From Lycorma delicatula (lineage: Eukaryota; Arthropoda; Insecta; Hemiptera; Fulgoridae), in NCBI RefSeq assembly GCF_047948215.1, contig NC_134465.1, forward strand, positions 14,459,022-14,523,021: DNA of 64,000 bases, in the 5' to 3' direction. The position numbers and the translations under genes were made by a program. This document shows, piece by piece, positions 12,186-23,662 of the stretch. Numbering within the stretch: position 1 is the stretch's first letter; the number at the start of each line of letters is the position of its first letter. The notes under the pieces were generated by a model, which was given only the letters and a program-made list of their open reading frames with translations, had not been told where the DNA came from and made no database searches.

Positions 12186-13529
12186 GATTTTTTAATTAAT
12201 TAAAAAATTACTAAAATCAGAAAACCAGTACTAATGTTATTCAGAAGTTCATGTATCTTTCTCAAATTCACTCAAATTGAAAATTTGAGACGCTATGATT
12301 TTGTGTGATTGTTAACAGATATCATCTGGCTAACAATGCATTTTATGTTGTGTCATCAGTGCATTGTAAATTCTACGTTACTGCTGTGAATTATTGCCAG
12401 TGAATTATTAAAACTCCACCTTTCTGTTTAAAAAAAAATTTTGATTCTGTGTGGCAGACATAAATTTCAAACATCCCATAAAATAGTCATTTTGTAACTA
12501 TGTAAATTTGCACTTCTTCCTAACTTCTAGTATTCCTCAGTTTTGAATTAGTAGTTTTCATACTTTAATATCGCTCTGTATATTTATATATACCAGGAAA
12601 AAAGCGGGAAAATGCTATGTAGTTTATGTTTCATTACACATGATTCTGTTAAATGTTTTTGCCTGTTGCAACTAAATAATGTTCATGAATTTAACGTACT
12701 AACAACAAAAATGTTTACAATGAAAAGCTTCCTGAACATTTTTAGCTGTTGTTGCGATTTTTTTTTAACAAAGCTCTCACCCCAATGGTTTTCTTTTTTA
12801 TCCCCAAACAAATATAATTTTAGATAAATCGTTCATATCAAGAAATATAAATCATTATAATGATTCATTCATGTACTGCGTGCAACCACCCAATGTGCCA
12901 CCATTGGTCCACTTTGCATCTATTGCAGCTAAAATAAAAATGTCAGCACATAAAACAAACTAACAAACCCACCATCCTTTTTTACGGGAAAGATATATAT
13001 ATGCCAAATCCCCATTACATTCGGATTTATTGGCTCTGGACTAAGATGAAACAGTCATTTACTGAGCAATCAACATAACTTAATGTGATGAAAAACTTTG
13101 AACTTATGAACTTTGAAGCTTATGATTGAAGTAAAGTAATTACCTGTTTTTTTTCCTTCATCAATGTACTGGTAACAATATTTCTATCTTTGATATGAAT
13201 TTAAACTTTCACATATTAAGAAGACAATGTGATAGATGATAAAATAAGTAACGAACTAGTAGAGTAAATTTAACAGCAACTCAAAGTTCATTATATAATA
13301 ATGCAAAATTAATATCTAATTTTGAATACAAATAGCAATAATAAAAAATTCTTATTTTATTTATAACAATAAAAGAAATAACAGTGCTTAACATAAGGAC
13401 AAGTGTTTTAATTAAGAAAAAATTAACTATTTTTTTCAACAATATTTAAGATTTTTATTGTACAGTTTACGAGGTTGATAAAGGAATAATAATGTCAGCC
13501 AAATGACAGTGATGGCTCTGTCGAATTTC
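12186..13529. other. AT-rich non-coding DNA
   Basis: No supportable gene. A 71-codon + frame at 12612-12827 is Phe/Cys-rich with no motif. CpG remains low. Nothing else was recognised. Confidence 0.35.
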
Positions 13530-14060
13530 GTTCTTCTATTCTAGTGTTTTTGGATTATCAGCATCTCTGTTACTCTTCAAATAATCATACAAAAAGTAAT
13601 TGAAGGATGTTGGATCACACAATCTTGCAGTACAGTTCCTGCCTTCAAAACGAGAGATTACACGACCTGGAAATTGGGCTTGTAATAATTGGATGGTTTC
13701 ATGTACTGTGACAGGTTGCACTGTCCTGTTGGAACCGTATATCTTCATGTTTTCATGTCTTCCAATTCTGGAAAAAATCTTTAGCATCACAGGGCAACAA
13801 ATAGGATTCAACAGAACAAAAACACCACCATTATTCTCAGAAGAAATAGCACCCAATCACTCTCCCAGCACAAATTGTGTACTATATACTTTTACCTTTT
13901 GTGAACACATGGAATGTATGTGAACTACTTGGGTTTTCACCATCCCAAATTCAACCATTAAGATGAAAATTATCCTTGTCACTAAAGAATATTTTCTGTT
14001 GGAATTCATCATACACTTCCTTACGTTCCAACCGATGGAAAAATAATAATTTTTAATATG
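13530..14060 (-). pseudogene. Decayed mariner-superfamily (DDE_3-like) transposase
   Basis: On the minus strand from about 14040 down, one frame reads KIFFSDKDNFHLNG, matching the first catalytic-Asp block (FSDEAHFHLNG) of the insect DDE_3/Tc3-annotated transposases. It is followed after a stop by the GENPSSSHTF and GRVIGCYFF blocks. A second open piece (13536-13856) holds LQAQFPGRVISRFEG and FLYDYLKSNRDADNPKTLE, which match the FPGRWIGRRG and FLWGYLKSKVY...NPKTLE blocks around the last catalytic residue. The canonical PPRSPDL(T)PxD core between them is scrambled. Several stops make it non-functional. The N-terminal DNA-binding part was not found. Confidence 0.6.
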
Positions 14061-14274
14061 TTTTAGAAGATTGTATTTCAAATTTATTTTTGTGATTTTT
14101 TAACATTGTGTGTAAATTGTTCTGTTTAAAATTCTCATTTTTCTGATCCAGTTTGTGTACTTCTTTCTAATTAAAGTTGAACTTCTCAAATTTTTGTAAC
14201 AAGGTTATTTTATCCCAAACCTAAAAAGCGCATTTTCCAACAAACATTTTCGTGTTTTACCTCGTTTTTCTTAA

Positions 14275-16110
14275 ACCTAAGTGAGGTAGAGAGGTCTGGG
14301 ACCACTTATATTCAATTTCTTAGATCGATAACCATAAGGGCAAATTTACCCCTACAAAAAGCAATGAACCCGTGGTAGAGAGGTCTGGGACCACTTATAT
14401 TCAATTTCTTAGATCGATAACCATAAGGGCAAATTTACCCCTACAAAAAGCAATGAACCCATCTCACAGGTGATTACAGCATTTTTACTCATCCTGATTC
14501 CTGAAGGGGAAGACATTTACTTCGTGATGATCCTGGTTGCCACTTCTCCCGCTTTGTTCCTAGCCTTGATAGGCTTTACCAGAGGTTGTCTTTTAGTCTC
14601 TCTAAACCTGATAACACATCACAGTCATAAGTTTAGTCAGGATGCCACTGATGCAAATGTTGTTAGACATTATTCAGTGCATTTACACAACTTAGTACTG
14701 CCTTCATGGCTTCTTCCAACCACGACTACCTACCATAACTTACAACCCTCAACTATCAAAGTAATTGAATCGCAGAAGCTCAATTCCTGTGCCTTCATCT
14801 AACACCTAAGGTTTTTGTATGAAACACCTAAGGTTTCATACAAGACCCCTTTAATCGGATGGGATCAATATGCGCTTGGATCATTAGTCGATCGAGTTTA
14901 AACACCAAAAATACTATCCTCGTACCAACAAAATAAGTGTTTATTGCGACAACGATAATTTTGTTCTGCGATTCAATTTACTCCAAGTCCTCTTGATTTA
15001 CTTAAAAACCACAAATCAAATCCACAAACTTAATAAGATTCTAATGAATGCATAACCTATCTCTCTGCTATGGTCTGCTTTCAGGAGGAGGTGAATGCCC
15101 GTACATCCTCCCATCACCTAGGTCAATTACAGAATTCTCTATGCATCCTTTCTGATCATAACAGAAAATATCTCAGCTAACCGGGGCTTGATACCAAAAC
15201 GCCTATCTTTATGATGTAAGCACCCAGGTGGGCCCATCGCCACCTGGAATGCTACTCTATCTATATATCCATAATAGTATCAGACTCCCTCGGCCAACCA
15301 CCATAGGACTAAGAATCTCAGAAAGCTAGCGACTATGTATCAATCCCTTTTTAAGATCAAAATCAGAATCGATCTTGCAAGCTCTCTACTACATTGGTAT
15401 GTTCAGCTTTGTACCTGGAGCAGACATTTAAGATATGGCACACATCATCAATGGCTTTACATTCTGGATACAGGCCTGAATTAATCAAACTAAATCTGGT
15501 CAACCTAGAAAGAAACTAGGTTGAGCCTAGTTTCGGGTCAGCCCAGTGTCCAGAAAGAAAATAATATGCCAATTGCGGGAAGACCACCTAACAACCTGCA
15601 TACTTCTCGCATCAGGAAAAATACCGTGCATGTAGTGGCTGTTGGATGATTCTATCCGCCTGACCTGCCGTAAACTGATACCTTGGTCATCTTTCTTTTA
15701 TCTGCCCAGAGGTAAGTTGGCCTACCTTCTTGACATCATAATGTAATTGGCGCTCAGATGTAAGGAAATCAGTGAGCTTAATATCAGAAATAACAAGGAC
15801 TGTCTATAGGTACCTATCAAACAACAGGTCCTATTGGTACCTAGATAAGAATAAGAGATGGTGCTCTCAACAAAATATTCTTGTAACATTCGTATCTCAT
15901 TTGATGAGCCCAGACATGTGCGGCGTACAGAAATATAGCTTCACGTATGCCCTTATTAGTACACGCACAGTTATGAAATTAAACCCCTGATCTAGGTGAA
16001 CTGCTCTTCATGAAGAAAGCATTACAAGCCTTTTTGACAATATTGAAAGTGCTCCTTGAATCGAAGATTCTCTTCGAGTTTAAATGTTGATACTTAGCGG
16101 CAGAATATAA
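14275..16110 (-). mobile_element. R1-clade non-LTR retrotransposon relic, copy 1
   Basis: Minus-strand ORF2 C-terminal remains plus 3' UTR. In element order: a thumb-like segment near 16090-15990 (KACNAFF, aligning with KACSAFF of the copy at 33.9 kb); AHVWAHQMRYECYKNI near 15920; HGIFPDARSMQVVRWSS near 15600; LINSGLYPECKAIDDVCHIL near 15480, the C-terminal CxxC...H zinc-like block of R1-type ORF2. The same order occurs in the relics at 29.5 and 33.7 kb. The 3' UTR (about 15000-14275) ends in an 89 bp tandem duplication. Many stops and frameshifts are present. The 110-codon + frame at 14470-14802 is antisense and rejected. Confidence 0.65.
14285..14460. repeat. Tandem duplication, 89 bp unit x2
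   Basis: Two adjacent units start GGTAGAGAGGTCTGGGACC at 14285 and 14374. They are identical by eye over about 86 bp, differing only at the last bases. Near-perfect identity inside an otherwise heavily mutated element implies a recent local duplication, or an assembly artefact. Confidence 0.9.
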
Positions 16111-16329
16111 CTAATTCGATGAACCAAAATTACAAAGGCAGAGTAGTACTAACTGTAATAACTGTGAATGTTAATTGCGTAATGTGAATGTTAATTGTTT
16201 TACGGATATTCATTAAAGAAAAAAGAATTCGTCGTTTTACTTCATTATATTTCTGTTGCCACGGTGACAGAGATATAACTAAGTAAAAGGATTAATCTTT
16301 AATTCACAACTTCTACGAGGAGGCTAGGG

Positions 16330-17430
16330 CCTCGATCTGCGGTTTAAACTCTTCCGTGACATAACGGGAATGTATCCTGAAAATTTGAAACTGACCGCCG
16401 GTCGGTTCTCATGTGATGCTGTTGCAAACAAACATAGGCTACATTGGACCACTTTAGTCATCCATATTTCAGTCCTCTTGAATTTCTGTATTAGTCTGGC
16501 CTTTCGATTTTACCAGTATTTCTTCATTGTATCGGATCATTGCTTCCTGATCTGGTCTGTGACCTCCACTTTGTTATGCCTTTCTAATTTTTTAACGTTG
16601 AATGTATTGTTTTGAAGTGCGTAGTTAATTTTCATTTTATCACAGGCGTTATCAACCCTCAAGCCAATTTCTTGTAAGATAGAAATAGGATTTCTCAAAA
16701 ATATTTTCTACAGGTTTTTTTTGTTAATATTCCTTGTGACCAGTTGTTTTAGTATGTGGTTTACAGGTGTTCTTAATACGTGGAAAAATGGGAAATCCTT
16801 CGTTTTTTCAGTGTACTGAGAATCGGTTCGACTTGTTTGTAGACCGTTTCATTTGTGGCATTCGCCAGACTCCATCCTTCTGATTTTAAGTAATCGGTCC
16901 GTTTTAATTTCATTCTTAGTCTCACAAGCATAAAGCGCCACCGGAAGAACTACTGTGTTATATTGGTGAATTTTGGATTTTATTGAGAGACATTTTTTAT
17001 TGTAAGTTTGCCAAGTTGGACTTTGTGCCTTTTTAATTTTAGTTACTCTGTTTTGCCGTGTTTGTTTATGCTTCTGTCTGCAGTGATTGATTTCACCTAT
17101 TTAAATTGTTCGAATATTTATATTTCTTTATCGTTAACTTTGACTTTGCTTATACAAAGGGACTCCATGGCCATTATTTCTGTCTTTTTATAAGAAATTT
17201 ACAGGCCAATCCCTAGGGAAATTTTTTTCTAGGCTGGTGATTTGTTTAACTTCTTCCATATTTAGCGCTAGTAAATCCAAATCATGAAAAAATCCTAATA
17301 TATTGGTTTTATTGAATTTCTGCTCTTTCCTATTATTGTTCTATCGGGATTTTCCTTTTGCCAAATTTTAATTATGTAGTCCAGTGTAATATTGAATAAT
17401 GTTTATTCTTTTTCACCAGTTTTGTTAAAA
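16330..17430 (-). mobile_element. LINE reverse transcriptase C-terminal relic
   Basis: Minus-strand translation, in several frames, shows LGFFHDLDLLALNMEEVKQI (the YADDLDLLA catalytic block with the first two residues changed) near 17300, FEQFKYLGEIIN-like text near 17100, and PVALYACET near 16950. It also shows KDFPFFHVLRTPVNHILKQL near 16800 and an SDTMKKYWQNRKARL-like tail near 16530. This order (palm ADD, KYLG, LYxxET, GHxxR) is the standard C-terminal half of non-LTR reverse transcriptases with a C-terminal endonuclease-less tail. The clade is uncertain (RTE-like or Jockey-like). It lies immediately upstream of R1-like copy 1 on the same strand but is a different family. Non-functional. 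Confidence 0.6.
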
Positions 17431-18122
17431 ATTGTTTAATATTTTTTAATTAAATAAGAAATATTAAAATATTCATAAGCGGCAACAACGTAAAGATTTT
17501 ATCTTGAAAATTGTTTTTATTTGTATTTTTTCTATCGTGGCCTCAAAAGTTAAAAAAAAGTATGAAATATACCTTTGGATTAATTTTTTAACCCGTAAAA
17601 ATATTAGTTTTTCCAATTTTTTTAATAAGTTAGTGGTGTGGTATTTTGTATATTATATGGATTTGCACTCGAATTTTAGCGAATAAAGGAACGATTACAA
17701 AGTTTTAGGCTCTTCTTTTTAAAAAAAATATTACGCTGAATTTTAGTACTTTAACCGAATCGACAAAATTAGTCATTTAACATTTTTTTACATCGGTAAA
17801 GCTCAACGCTTAATATTATACTAGCCGAAGAATAATTAAAATAAATCGAATGGCACACTATACTCCTTTTTCTGTTCGATGAAATAAACGAATAAGTAGA
17901 AACGGGTCGAACATTTTTTTTTCGAAATCGAAACATTTCGAAATCGGTCCTTCAAATCACGGAGCAGTTATCCGACCACGATCTTCGTAAATCGCATTAA
18001 GAACTTTTTCAGAATCTTTATCGCATCGTTTTTAAACTAGTTTTTCGCTTCCTTATTTTTAAGGAGTATTGGCGCGCAATCAATATGTAGTTAGGAAGTC
18101 CGCCGCTAGATGTAGCAAGCTT
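17431..18122. other. AT-rich non-coding DNA, CpG-normal
   Basis: No gene seen. CpG is now common: I count 15 in 17881-18060, in strong contrast to the left end of the window. Short frames such as 17504-17686 have no motif. Confidence 0.4.
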
Positions 18123-18403
18123 AACCCACCGGGTTGCTCTGATGGTGAACGCGTCTTCCCAAATCGGCTGATTTGGAAGTCGAGAGTTCCAGCGTTCAAG
18201 TCCTAGTAAGTCGGTTATTTTTACACGGATCTGAATACTAGATCGTGCATACCGGTGTTCTTTGGTGGTTGGGTTTTAATTAACCACGCGCCTCAGGAGC
18301 GGTCGAACCGAGACTGTACTACACTTCATTTCACTCGTACACATCATCCTCATTCATCCTCTGAAGTATTATCTGAACGGTAATTACTGGAGGCTAAACA
18401 GGA
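18123..18403 (+). mobile_element. tRNA-derived SINE, full-length, tail type A
   Basis: The head is tRNA-like with an A box (TTGCTCTGATGG, consensus TGGTCTAGTGG in sister copies) and a B box (GTTCAAGTCC) about 50 bp later. Between them is the palindromic arm AAATCGGCTGATTT. The body carries ACACGGATCTGAATACTAG, GTTCTTTGGTGGTTGG and CATCCTCATTCATCCTC. The 3' end is GGAGGCTAAACAGGAA. No clear target duplication was found. Promoter boxes imply RNA polymerase III transcription. Confidence 0.75.
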
Positions 18404-19848
18404 ACTTTTTCAGTGGCAGTCTGCTTAAATGGCGAACTATCAAACGGCATTCAAGGTCGTGTGACCCAACACCGAGCTACAACCTGTGTGACCGCTTGAA
18501 ATCATCGCTATATGAACAAAAGTGTAACGCAAGAGAAAGTTAGTTATTAGAATTCTCAGTGCGATACGATAAAGAAAGCAATAAAAATTATTGTTGTTCG
18601 TCGGGCAGAATGCGGTGTCCACTGTGGAGGAGGACGTTTTCATCAGTTTGTTTGTTATTTTACTAAAATATTCCATCTTTGATTTTTAATGAGAAAATTT
18701 TTGTTTCGTTTACGTGTACGGTTAAAATGTCCCGCATTTTGATGTTTTGTTTTTAATAAACTATGAAATTCTTAAGTTTGTATTTAGTTTATGTGGACTT
18801 CACCGATTTATTCAGAGTCAAATTCTCTACATCTTTTGTTTATAACCTTAATGTGTATTACCCATTAACAAAGTTGTTTTACGTCAAATATATAATAGTG
18901 TTTTTCGACCCCAATCTTTTGTCTTTTATCCCGGTTATCTCGAAAACGATTAAAAATACATTTCGAGGACTCATTTTTTTCAATTTTTCAGATCAGATTT
19001 CACGTAAAACCACTAAATTTACCTCTTAATTTGGGTCCCAAGAATTACATACAGTCTTGCTTAATTTTACCGAAGGTGCAAAATGAAGGTGAAGTCTTTC
19101 GTCGGCCGATATTCGCTAACTAAGCGTTTTCGAACCTATGTTTATAAGAACTTTCTACTTTATTTTTATCGATAGAACATATGCTGAAAATTTGTAACAT
19201 TCTTCGTGTTTCACTCTGCATAGAGCGAAAGCAGAGTGTAGTCAGAAAAAAGTAGTAAATCTAATTTGATTAATAAAGTTCATTTTCTTCTGTTAAGTTA
19301 CTATTCAATAAAGTCGAGAGGTTTTTTCTTTGAGGAATTAGGAGACAAGGCTTTATACGATAGGCTCTTTAGACGTTAGACTTGTGTTGCCCGTGGACAG
19401 GAAAGAATGTCCCTTTACTTACCTGTCATCTAGGAATCGCTGAATTTAATTCCAGAATCCTCACCGGGAAGACCGACACCCAAAGAATAAATAATGAGAA
19501 AGTACATATCTATTAATAATAAAGAAAAAAATGGATGGGGGAAAATGTATCCTTCAGAGTATGTCAAATAACGAAAAGGTTTTCTCAGGGCTGTAATACC
19601 ATTTTAAAAAAGTTTCAAAAAACTTAAATAGAAATAGAAAAAAATTCTATTTTGGAAATAGAAAAAAGTGAAGTGATTAAAAAAAAGTGATGAAAATTAT
19701 TTAAACTTCATTATTAAGAATATAAAAAATTACAACTAAATCGTCTAATCTGTTGTAAGTTATTAAACGATTGAAACATTGCACTTAATAGTTAATTAAA
19801 TGTTTTCAAAATTCTATCTATATTACAATCTGTGAAATGCTTTCTATA
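18404..19848. other. Non-coding DNA, no recognised element
   Basis: No coding support. The 78-codon minus frame (18440-18676) and the 88-codon plus frame (18763-19029) have no motif. The sequence around 18890-18970 has the flavour of an interspersed repeat, but no second copy is in the window. Small purine-rich stretches occur near 19610-19700. Confidence 0.3.
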
Positions 19849-20135
19849 TCGAATTGTGCATTTCCCTTTTTGATTGCGATCGAAATTAAAATTAAAATTT
19901 TAATTAATGAAATATTTGAATTTTAAAGGAAAGATCGGTTCGAATCTTTTGTTTTTTGTAACTTTTTTTAATTCTTTTTAACCTTTCTTTTTTTTAATTT
20001 AAATATATCGATTTAATAATTATTAACCGGCGATTGTAAAAAAAGTTTTACAATAAATAATAATTCAGTGATAATAAAAAAAAATTAGAAGTTATTAGCG
20101 AAATAAAATTTTTGTGTACTTTTAATTAAATAGGC
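19849..20135 (+). mobile_element. Fragment of the short TIR element family
   Basis: Begins with ATTGTGCATTTCCCTTTTTG, equivalent to the internal TGTGCACCTCCCCTTTTGAT block of copies b and c. It then jumps to the AATTAAAATTTTAATTAATG and AATATATCGATTTAATAATT blocks, missing about 100 bp. No termini are present. It retains more CpG than copies a-c. Confidence 0.5.
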
Positions 20136-20499
20136 ATTATTACATATGCGTATATGTAATAGATTTGGTGAAACATCTGATTATTGAATATTAATTGAAA
20201 ATCGTATTATTTTTGGATTTTCAAGTTACTTCCGGAATTTCTGTTTAATTTTATCTACATTAAAGTTAACTACAGAGCGACTGAAAAATTGACCCCCACA
20301 CGAACAACATATATACTGAGGTATACGTGCTTTTATAAATTCTTTAATAAATTGCAAAAATTCTTATCCTTTAGTTCATTACTAGTCGCAGTTGATCATC
20401 ATTTCGTTTATTTGTTTTTTGTTGCCGATCATTTAATAGCTCTTTGATTTGACGCAATTCTTCTGATCTTAATTTGTGTGCACGAACTCAAGTTTTCAA

Positions 20500-20730
20500 A
20501 TTTATCTTTCTTTATATTCATCATCTTCTCTTACTCTTTCCTTGATCTTAGTGTTTTCTTCCTTTTTATATTTATTATCTTCTCTTTATGTTTTCTTTCT
20601 TTGGTTTTAACATTTTTTCATCTTTATATTTATCATCTTCTAATAATTTTTTAATCTTCTCTTGTTCTTAACATTTTCTTTCCCTTCATATTCATCTTCT
20701 TGTCGTTTTTTGAGATATATTTCTTCATGT
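20500..20730. repeat. Degenerate tandem repeat, period about 60-65 bp
   Basis: Phrases such as TTTATATTTATCATCTTCT and TTAACATTTTCTTTC recur three to four times with variation. Read on the minus strand the repeats give Lys/Glu/Arg-rich text with stops, so this may be a decayed coiled-coil-coding repeat or simply a pyrimidine-rich minisatellite. Confidence 0.45.
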
Positions 20731-21064
20731 TATCTTTCTTTTTCCTGTGTGATTGTTTCTTTTTCATTTTTGATTATTCACCAAATATTCCGATAATAAA
20801 AACTGAATATTTTACACAGTTAGGTCGAAATTAACATTTGTAACCGGTATACAGGAGTTCACTAAACTGAATAGTTTAATTATTATTAACTTTTGTTTAT
20901 AAGACGCACCAGAAATCTAAAACTCACGAAGATAATCTAAAATCATCAACTCACGAAGATACGAATAATACTGATCTAGTAATACGAATAATAAAGGGAC
21001 TTTTTCTCTTTATTAATATTTCACGTATGATTGTTGAATTAATAATTGTATAAATATTGATAGT

Positions 21065-21225
21065 TAATAAAAATAATATTTCAGCAACTGTGTAATTGTG
21101 CACTTTATAAAAGAATCGAAGGTTCGTATCTCACTTTCAAGTGAAATAAATTTAAATGAAGAGCAGAAAAAAATATGTGCGTGTAATTTAATAGGCGTAC
21201 AAAGAAGTCATGTGGGGTGTCCGAT
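21065..21225 (+). mobile_element. 3' terminal fragment of the short TIR element family
   Basis: CAACTGTGTAATTGTGCACT through TTAAATGAAGAGCAG to GTACAAAGAAGTCATGTGG matches 10093-10220 of copy b. It preserves the outer terminus (TACAAAGAAGT) and abuts the SINE at 21246. The 69-codon frame crossing it is chance. Confidence 0.5.
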
Positions 21226-21245
21226 CAGATTTTTTCATTTTAATT

Positions 21246-21469
21246 TCTTTTCTTTCTTTTTCTATTTAGTCTCCGGAACCACCATAAGGTATTACTTCAG
21301 AGGATGAATGAGGATAATATGTATGAATATAAATAAAGTGTAGTCTTGTACAGTATCAGGTCGACCGTTCCTGAGATGTGTGGTTAATTTAAACTCAACC
21401 GCCAAAGAACACCGGTGCCCACGATCTAGTAGCAAATCCGTATAAAAGTAACTGCTTTTACTAGGATTA
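21246..21469 (-). mobile_element. tRNA-derived SINE, 5'-truncated, tail type B
   Basis: Reverse orientation: the 3' tail is at the left (poly-pyrimidine, then GTCTCCGGAACCACCATAAG) and the truncated 5' end at right, near ACTAGGATT. The tRNA head is absent. The tail differs from type A (ACGGTGGTTCCGGAGACTAAA instead of ACGGTAGTTACCGGAGGC). It lies next to a fragment of the short TIR element. Confidence 0.7.
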
Positions 21470-21895
21470 TATACATCCTATGCATATGCAAATATTTCTT
21501 GTAAAAGGCGTTTCAGATTTATCGTTTATAATTTCTAAATAAATATAAAATAAATAGCAAAATAACAAAGGATGAATAAATATATAAAAAAGGAGCTGGG
21601 TACAAGCTACGAAAGCTTTTATTTAAAAAAACGAAATCTGTATAAAAAAATAAATATTTAATAATTAAATAAAAATTCGTTAAATTATTTTTACGGCTTG
21701 TAAATAAGGAAACCAGAAAAAACAAAGAATAGACCGGTTTAAGATGCAGTGACAATAGAGAATAGAGAATATTAAGAATAAGGATGGTGATAATTTCTTA
21801 GAAACTATTAAAAGATTTAGAAAATTTCTGTAAAGAGAATTTTTTACAGAATCTTGTAAAAACAAGGACAAGGCTGTTGAACTCTTTATAAAGGG
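21470..21895. other. AT-rich non-coding gap
   Basis: A-rich on the + strand. Open minus frames (21519-21755, 21680-21871) are low-complexity hydrophobic and not supported as genes. Confidence 0.3.
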
Positions 21896-22330
21896 TACAG
21901 TGCGTTCGAAAAGTAACTGTACACCTACATAAGCACGATTTTACATTGAAGGATTGAATTCCGTGCGCTGCGAGTAATGTTTTCTTCGGCGAGCCGATTA
22001 GACCGTTTGTATTGAAACGAGAAGCGCGTACGGTTCTTTGTTTTTCATTGTTGCTTTTAAACGATTGAGATCGTATGATGTTCGCTCATCGGTGTTAACT
22101 TTAGAACAGCGAATATTTCTAGGTGAATACGTCTTCCGTGACTTCAGTGAATGTACACAGACAGCAAAAGACCGGTTAATATATTAAACGGATAGTTGAA
22201 AATGTAGTATATGAAAACAATTTTGAAGCGAAGAAATCTGTACAGAATAGAAAAGAACGAAGAAGTGTATTTAACCGGTCAAGTTAAAAGAGGACGTAAA
22301 CCTTATAAGAAAAAAATATGTTCCTTGTTA
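21896..22330 (+). pseudogene. Mariner-like transposase, N-terminal fragment with 5' terminus
   Basis: The terminus-like start ACAGTGCGTTCGAAAAGTAA (near 21898) is followed about 190 bp later by VLTLEQRIFLGEYVFRDFSE, the start of the helix-turn-helix region of mariner-superfamily transposases (typically LTxEQRxFIVExYFR). After stops, ENNFEAKKSVQNRKERRSVF resembles the linker after the second helix-turn-helix (GSVxxRKRxGRPSV). The catalytic domain is missing downstream. Non-functional. Confidence 0.5.
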
Positions 22331-22998
22331 GGTAGTCGTACGCTTTATTGATCGCTAAAATAATTTCATTGGAATCAACACACTGATCGATGATATACAA
22401 CCGAAATGAAACAAGTTTCGTAACGTTTACAAAGACTTATATAAGATAACACAAAACAAAAATCGGTGAATCGATTTATATAAACAATGCTGTCATGATA
22501 TTATATTTATAACGATTTACGAACCTAGACTGATTTCACATTATTTAATTCAGTATACAGTAGTAGTTTAGTGTACGATGTTTGGCCGAACGAGCGAGTG
22601 TTGAATGAATTTAAATTAAGAGAAATGCATTTTCTTGTTTTATATACCGCGTATAAATTTTTAAATAATCCGTTAAATAGATTTTTGAGTAATTCATTTG
22701 GCTTCTTCTTCCTGTTTTCAGATAACAAAATTAGTAAACGACTTTTTTTTAGTGAATTGTGGCTGATTGCGACAGAAGCACCGATTATAAGCGATAATGT
22801 TTTGTAAAGTATTATACGCGGTCGAGTTTGAGAATAACGAATTAAAATAAACCTTACATAAAATTTCATCGGCACAGTTTCAGATATTTTTTTGGAATTT
22901 CACAGCTAAAGAAATTCAAAAATTTCCTATAAGTTGTGTAAAATAATTTTATTTAATAATATTATTATTAAGTCGTGTGTTATTTGTATATTTAACGA
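22331..22998. other. Non-coding gap
   Basis: Overlapping 116-codon minus (22525-22875) and 78-codon plus (22571-22807) frames share the same bases. Neither shows a motif, and each could be the other's shadow. No element was recognised. Confidence 0.3.
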
Positions 22999-23347
22999 TA
23001 ATTAGACGAGGTTAGCGAGCGTAGGTTATGTTGATGTACGTCTCTCACTTTTTCCGTTCAGCCCCCGGAACCACCGTAAGGTATTATTTCAGAGGTATTA
23101 ATGTAAACGAAGTGCAGTCGACAGTATCAGGTCGACCGTTCCTGAGATGTGCGGTTAATTGAAACCCGACCGCCAAAGAACACCGGCATCCACGATATAG
23201 TAATCAAATCCGTATAAAAGTAACCGTCTTTGCTAGGATTTGAACCTTAGAACTCTTGACTGTTGATGTACGTACGATTCGTTAGTATACGCGGAATCAA
23301 CATAATCAAACCGAACATAACCTACGCTCGCTAACCCCGTCTGATTA
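22999..23347. mobile_element. Small MITE with 34 bp terminal inverted repeats, interrupted by a SINE
   Basis: The left arm 22999-23032 and right arm 23314-23347 are inverted repeats matching at 32 of 34 positions (core GGTTAGCGAGCGTAGGTTAT). Both are flanked by TA-type sequence. Removing the nested SINE (23042-23260) and one copy of its target duplication leaves an element of about 115-120 bp, typical of a non-autonomous MITE. The superfamily is not identified. Confidence 0.7.
23042..23260 (-). mobile_element. tRNA-derived SINE, 5'-truncated, tail type B, nested in MITE
   Basis: Flanked by a perfect 13 bp target-site duplication, TGTTGATGTACGT, at 23029-23041 and 23261-23273. The tail (CCCCCGGAACCACCGTAAGG) is type B. 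The 5' end is truncated within the tRNA-like head, just beyond the B box region (reverse complement AAGAGTTCTAAGGTTCAAAT). Truncation plus a long target duplication is the signature of LINE-driven target-primed insertion. Confidence 0.85.
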
Positions 23348-23606
23348 ACTACGTTAAAAATAAAAGTTATATTCAATAAGTTGTACGTAAAGTTTTGGCT
23401 GTGAAATCCGAAAATCCGTAGACTGCATAGGTAAGCTTTAGTTATCATCACAGCTACTCACGACGGTAATTAAAATCTTAAATTCGTTGTCTTAAAAACA
23501 ATATCACAATGTCAAAGGATGATAAGGTAAAAATACAGTTATTTAATTATTTCAGGTTTTTTAAGGTTTTGTCGTCGTTGGTTTTCTAAAATGTTTAATT
23601 TTATTT

Positions 23607-23660
<54 letters not shown>
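23607..23660. repeat. (GT)n(TA)n microsatellite
   Basis: A short GT run is followed by about 19-20 TA units. The apparent frames through it encode Tyr-Ile repeats and are artefacts. It sits at the 3' side of the minus-strand R1-like element. Confidence 0.95.

Positions 23661-23662
<2 letters not shown>

Noticed and set aside
14285..14460. Possible LTR pair
   Set aside because: The two 89 bp repeats are directly adjacent with no internal region, so this is a tandem duplication.
14470..14802. 110-codon plus-strand frame with membrane-like start
   Set aside because: It is antisense to the 3' region of R1-like copy 1 and shows no family motif.
18123..18200. tRNA gene at the SINE heads (also 24.39, 47.81, 53.54 kb)
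   Set aside because: A and B boxes are present but the acceptor stem does not close, and each continues into a repeated body with target duplications, so they are SINEs, not tRNA genes.
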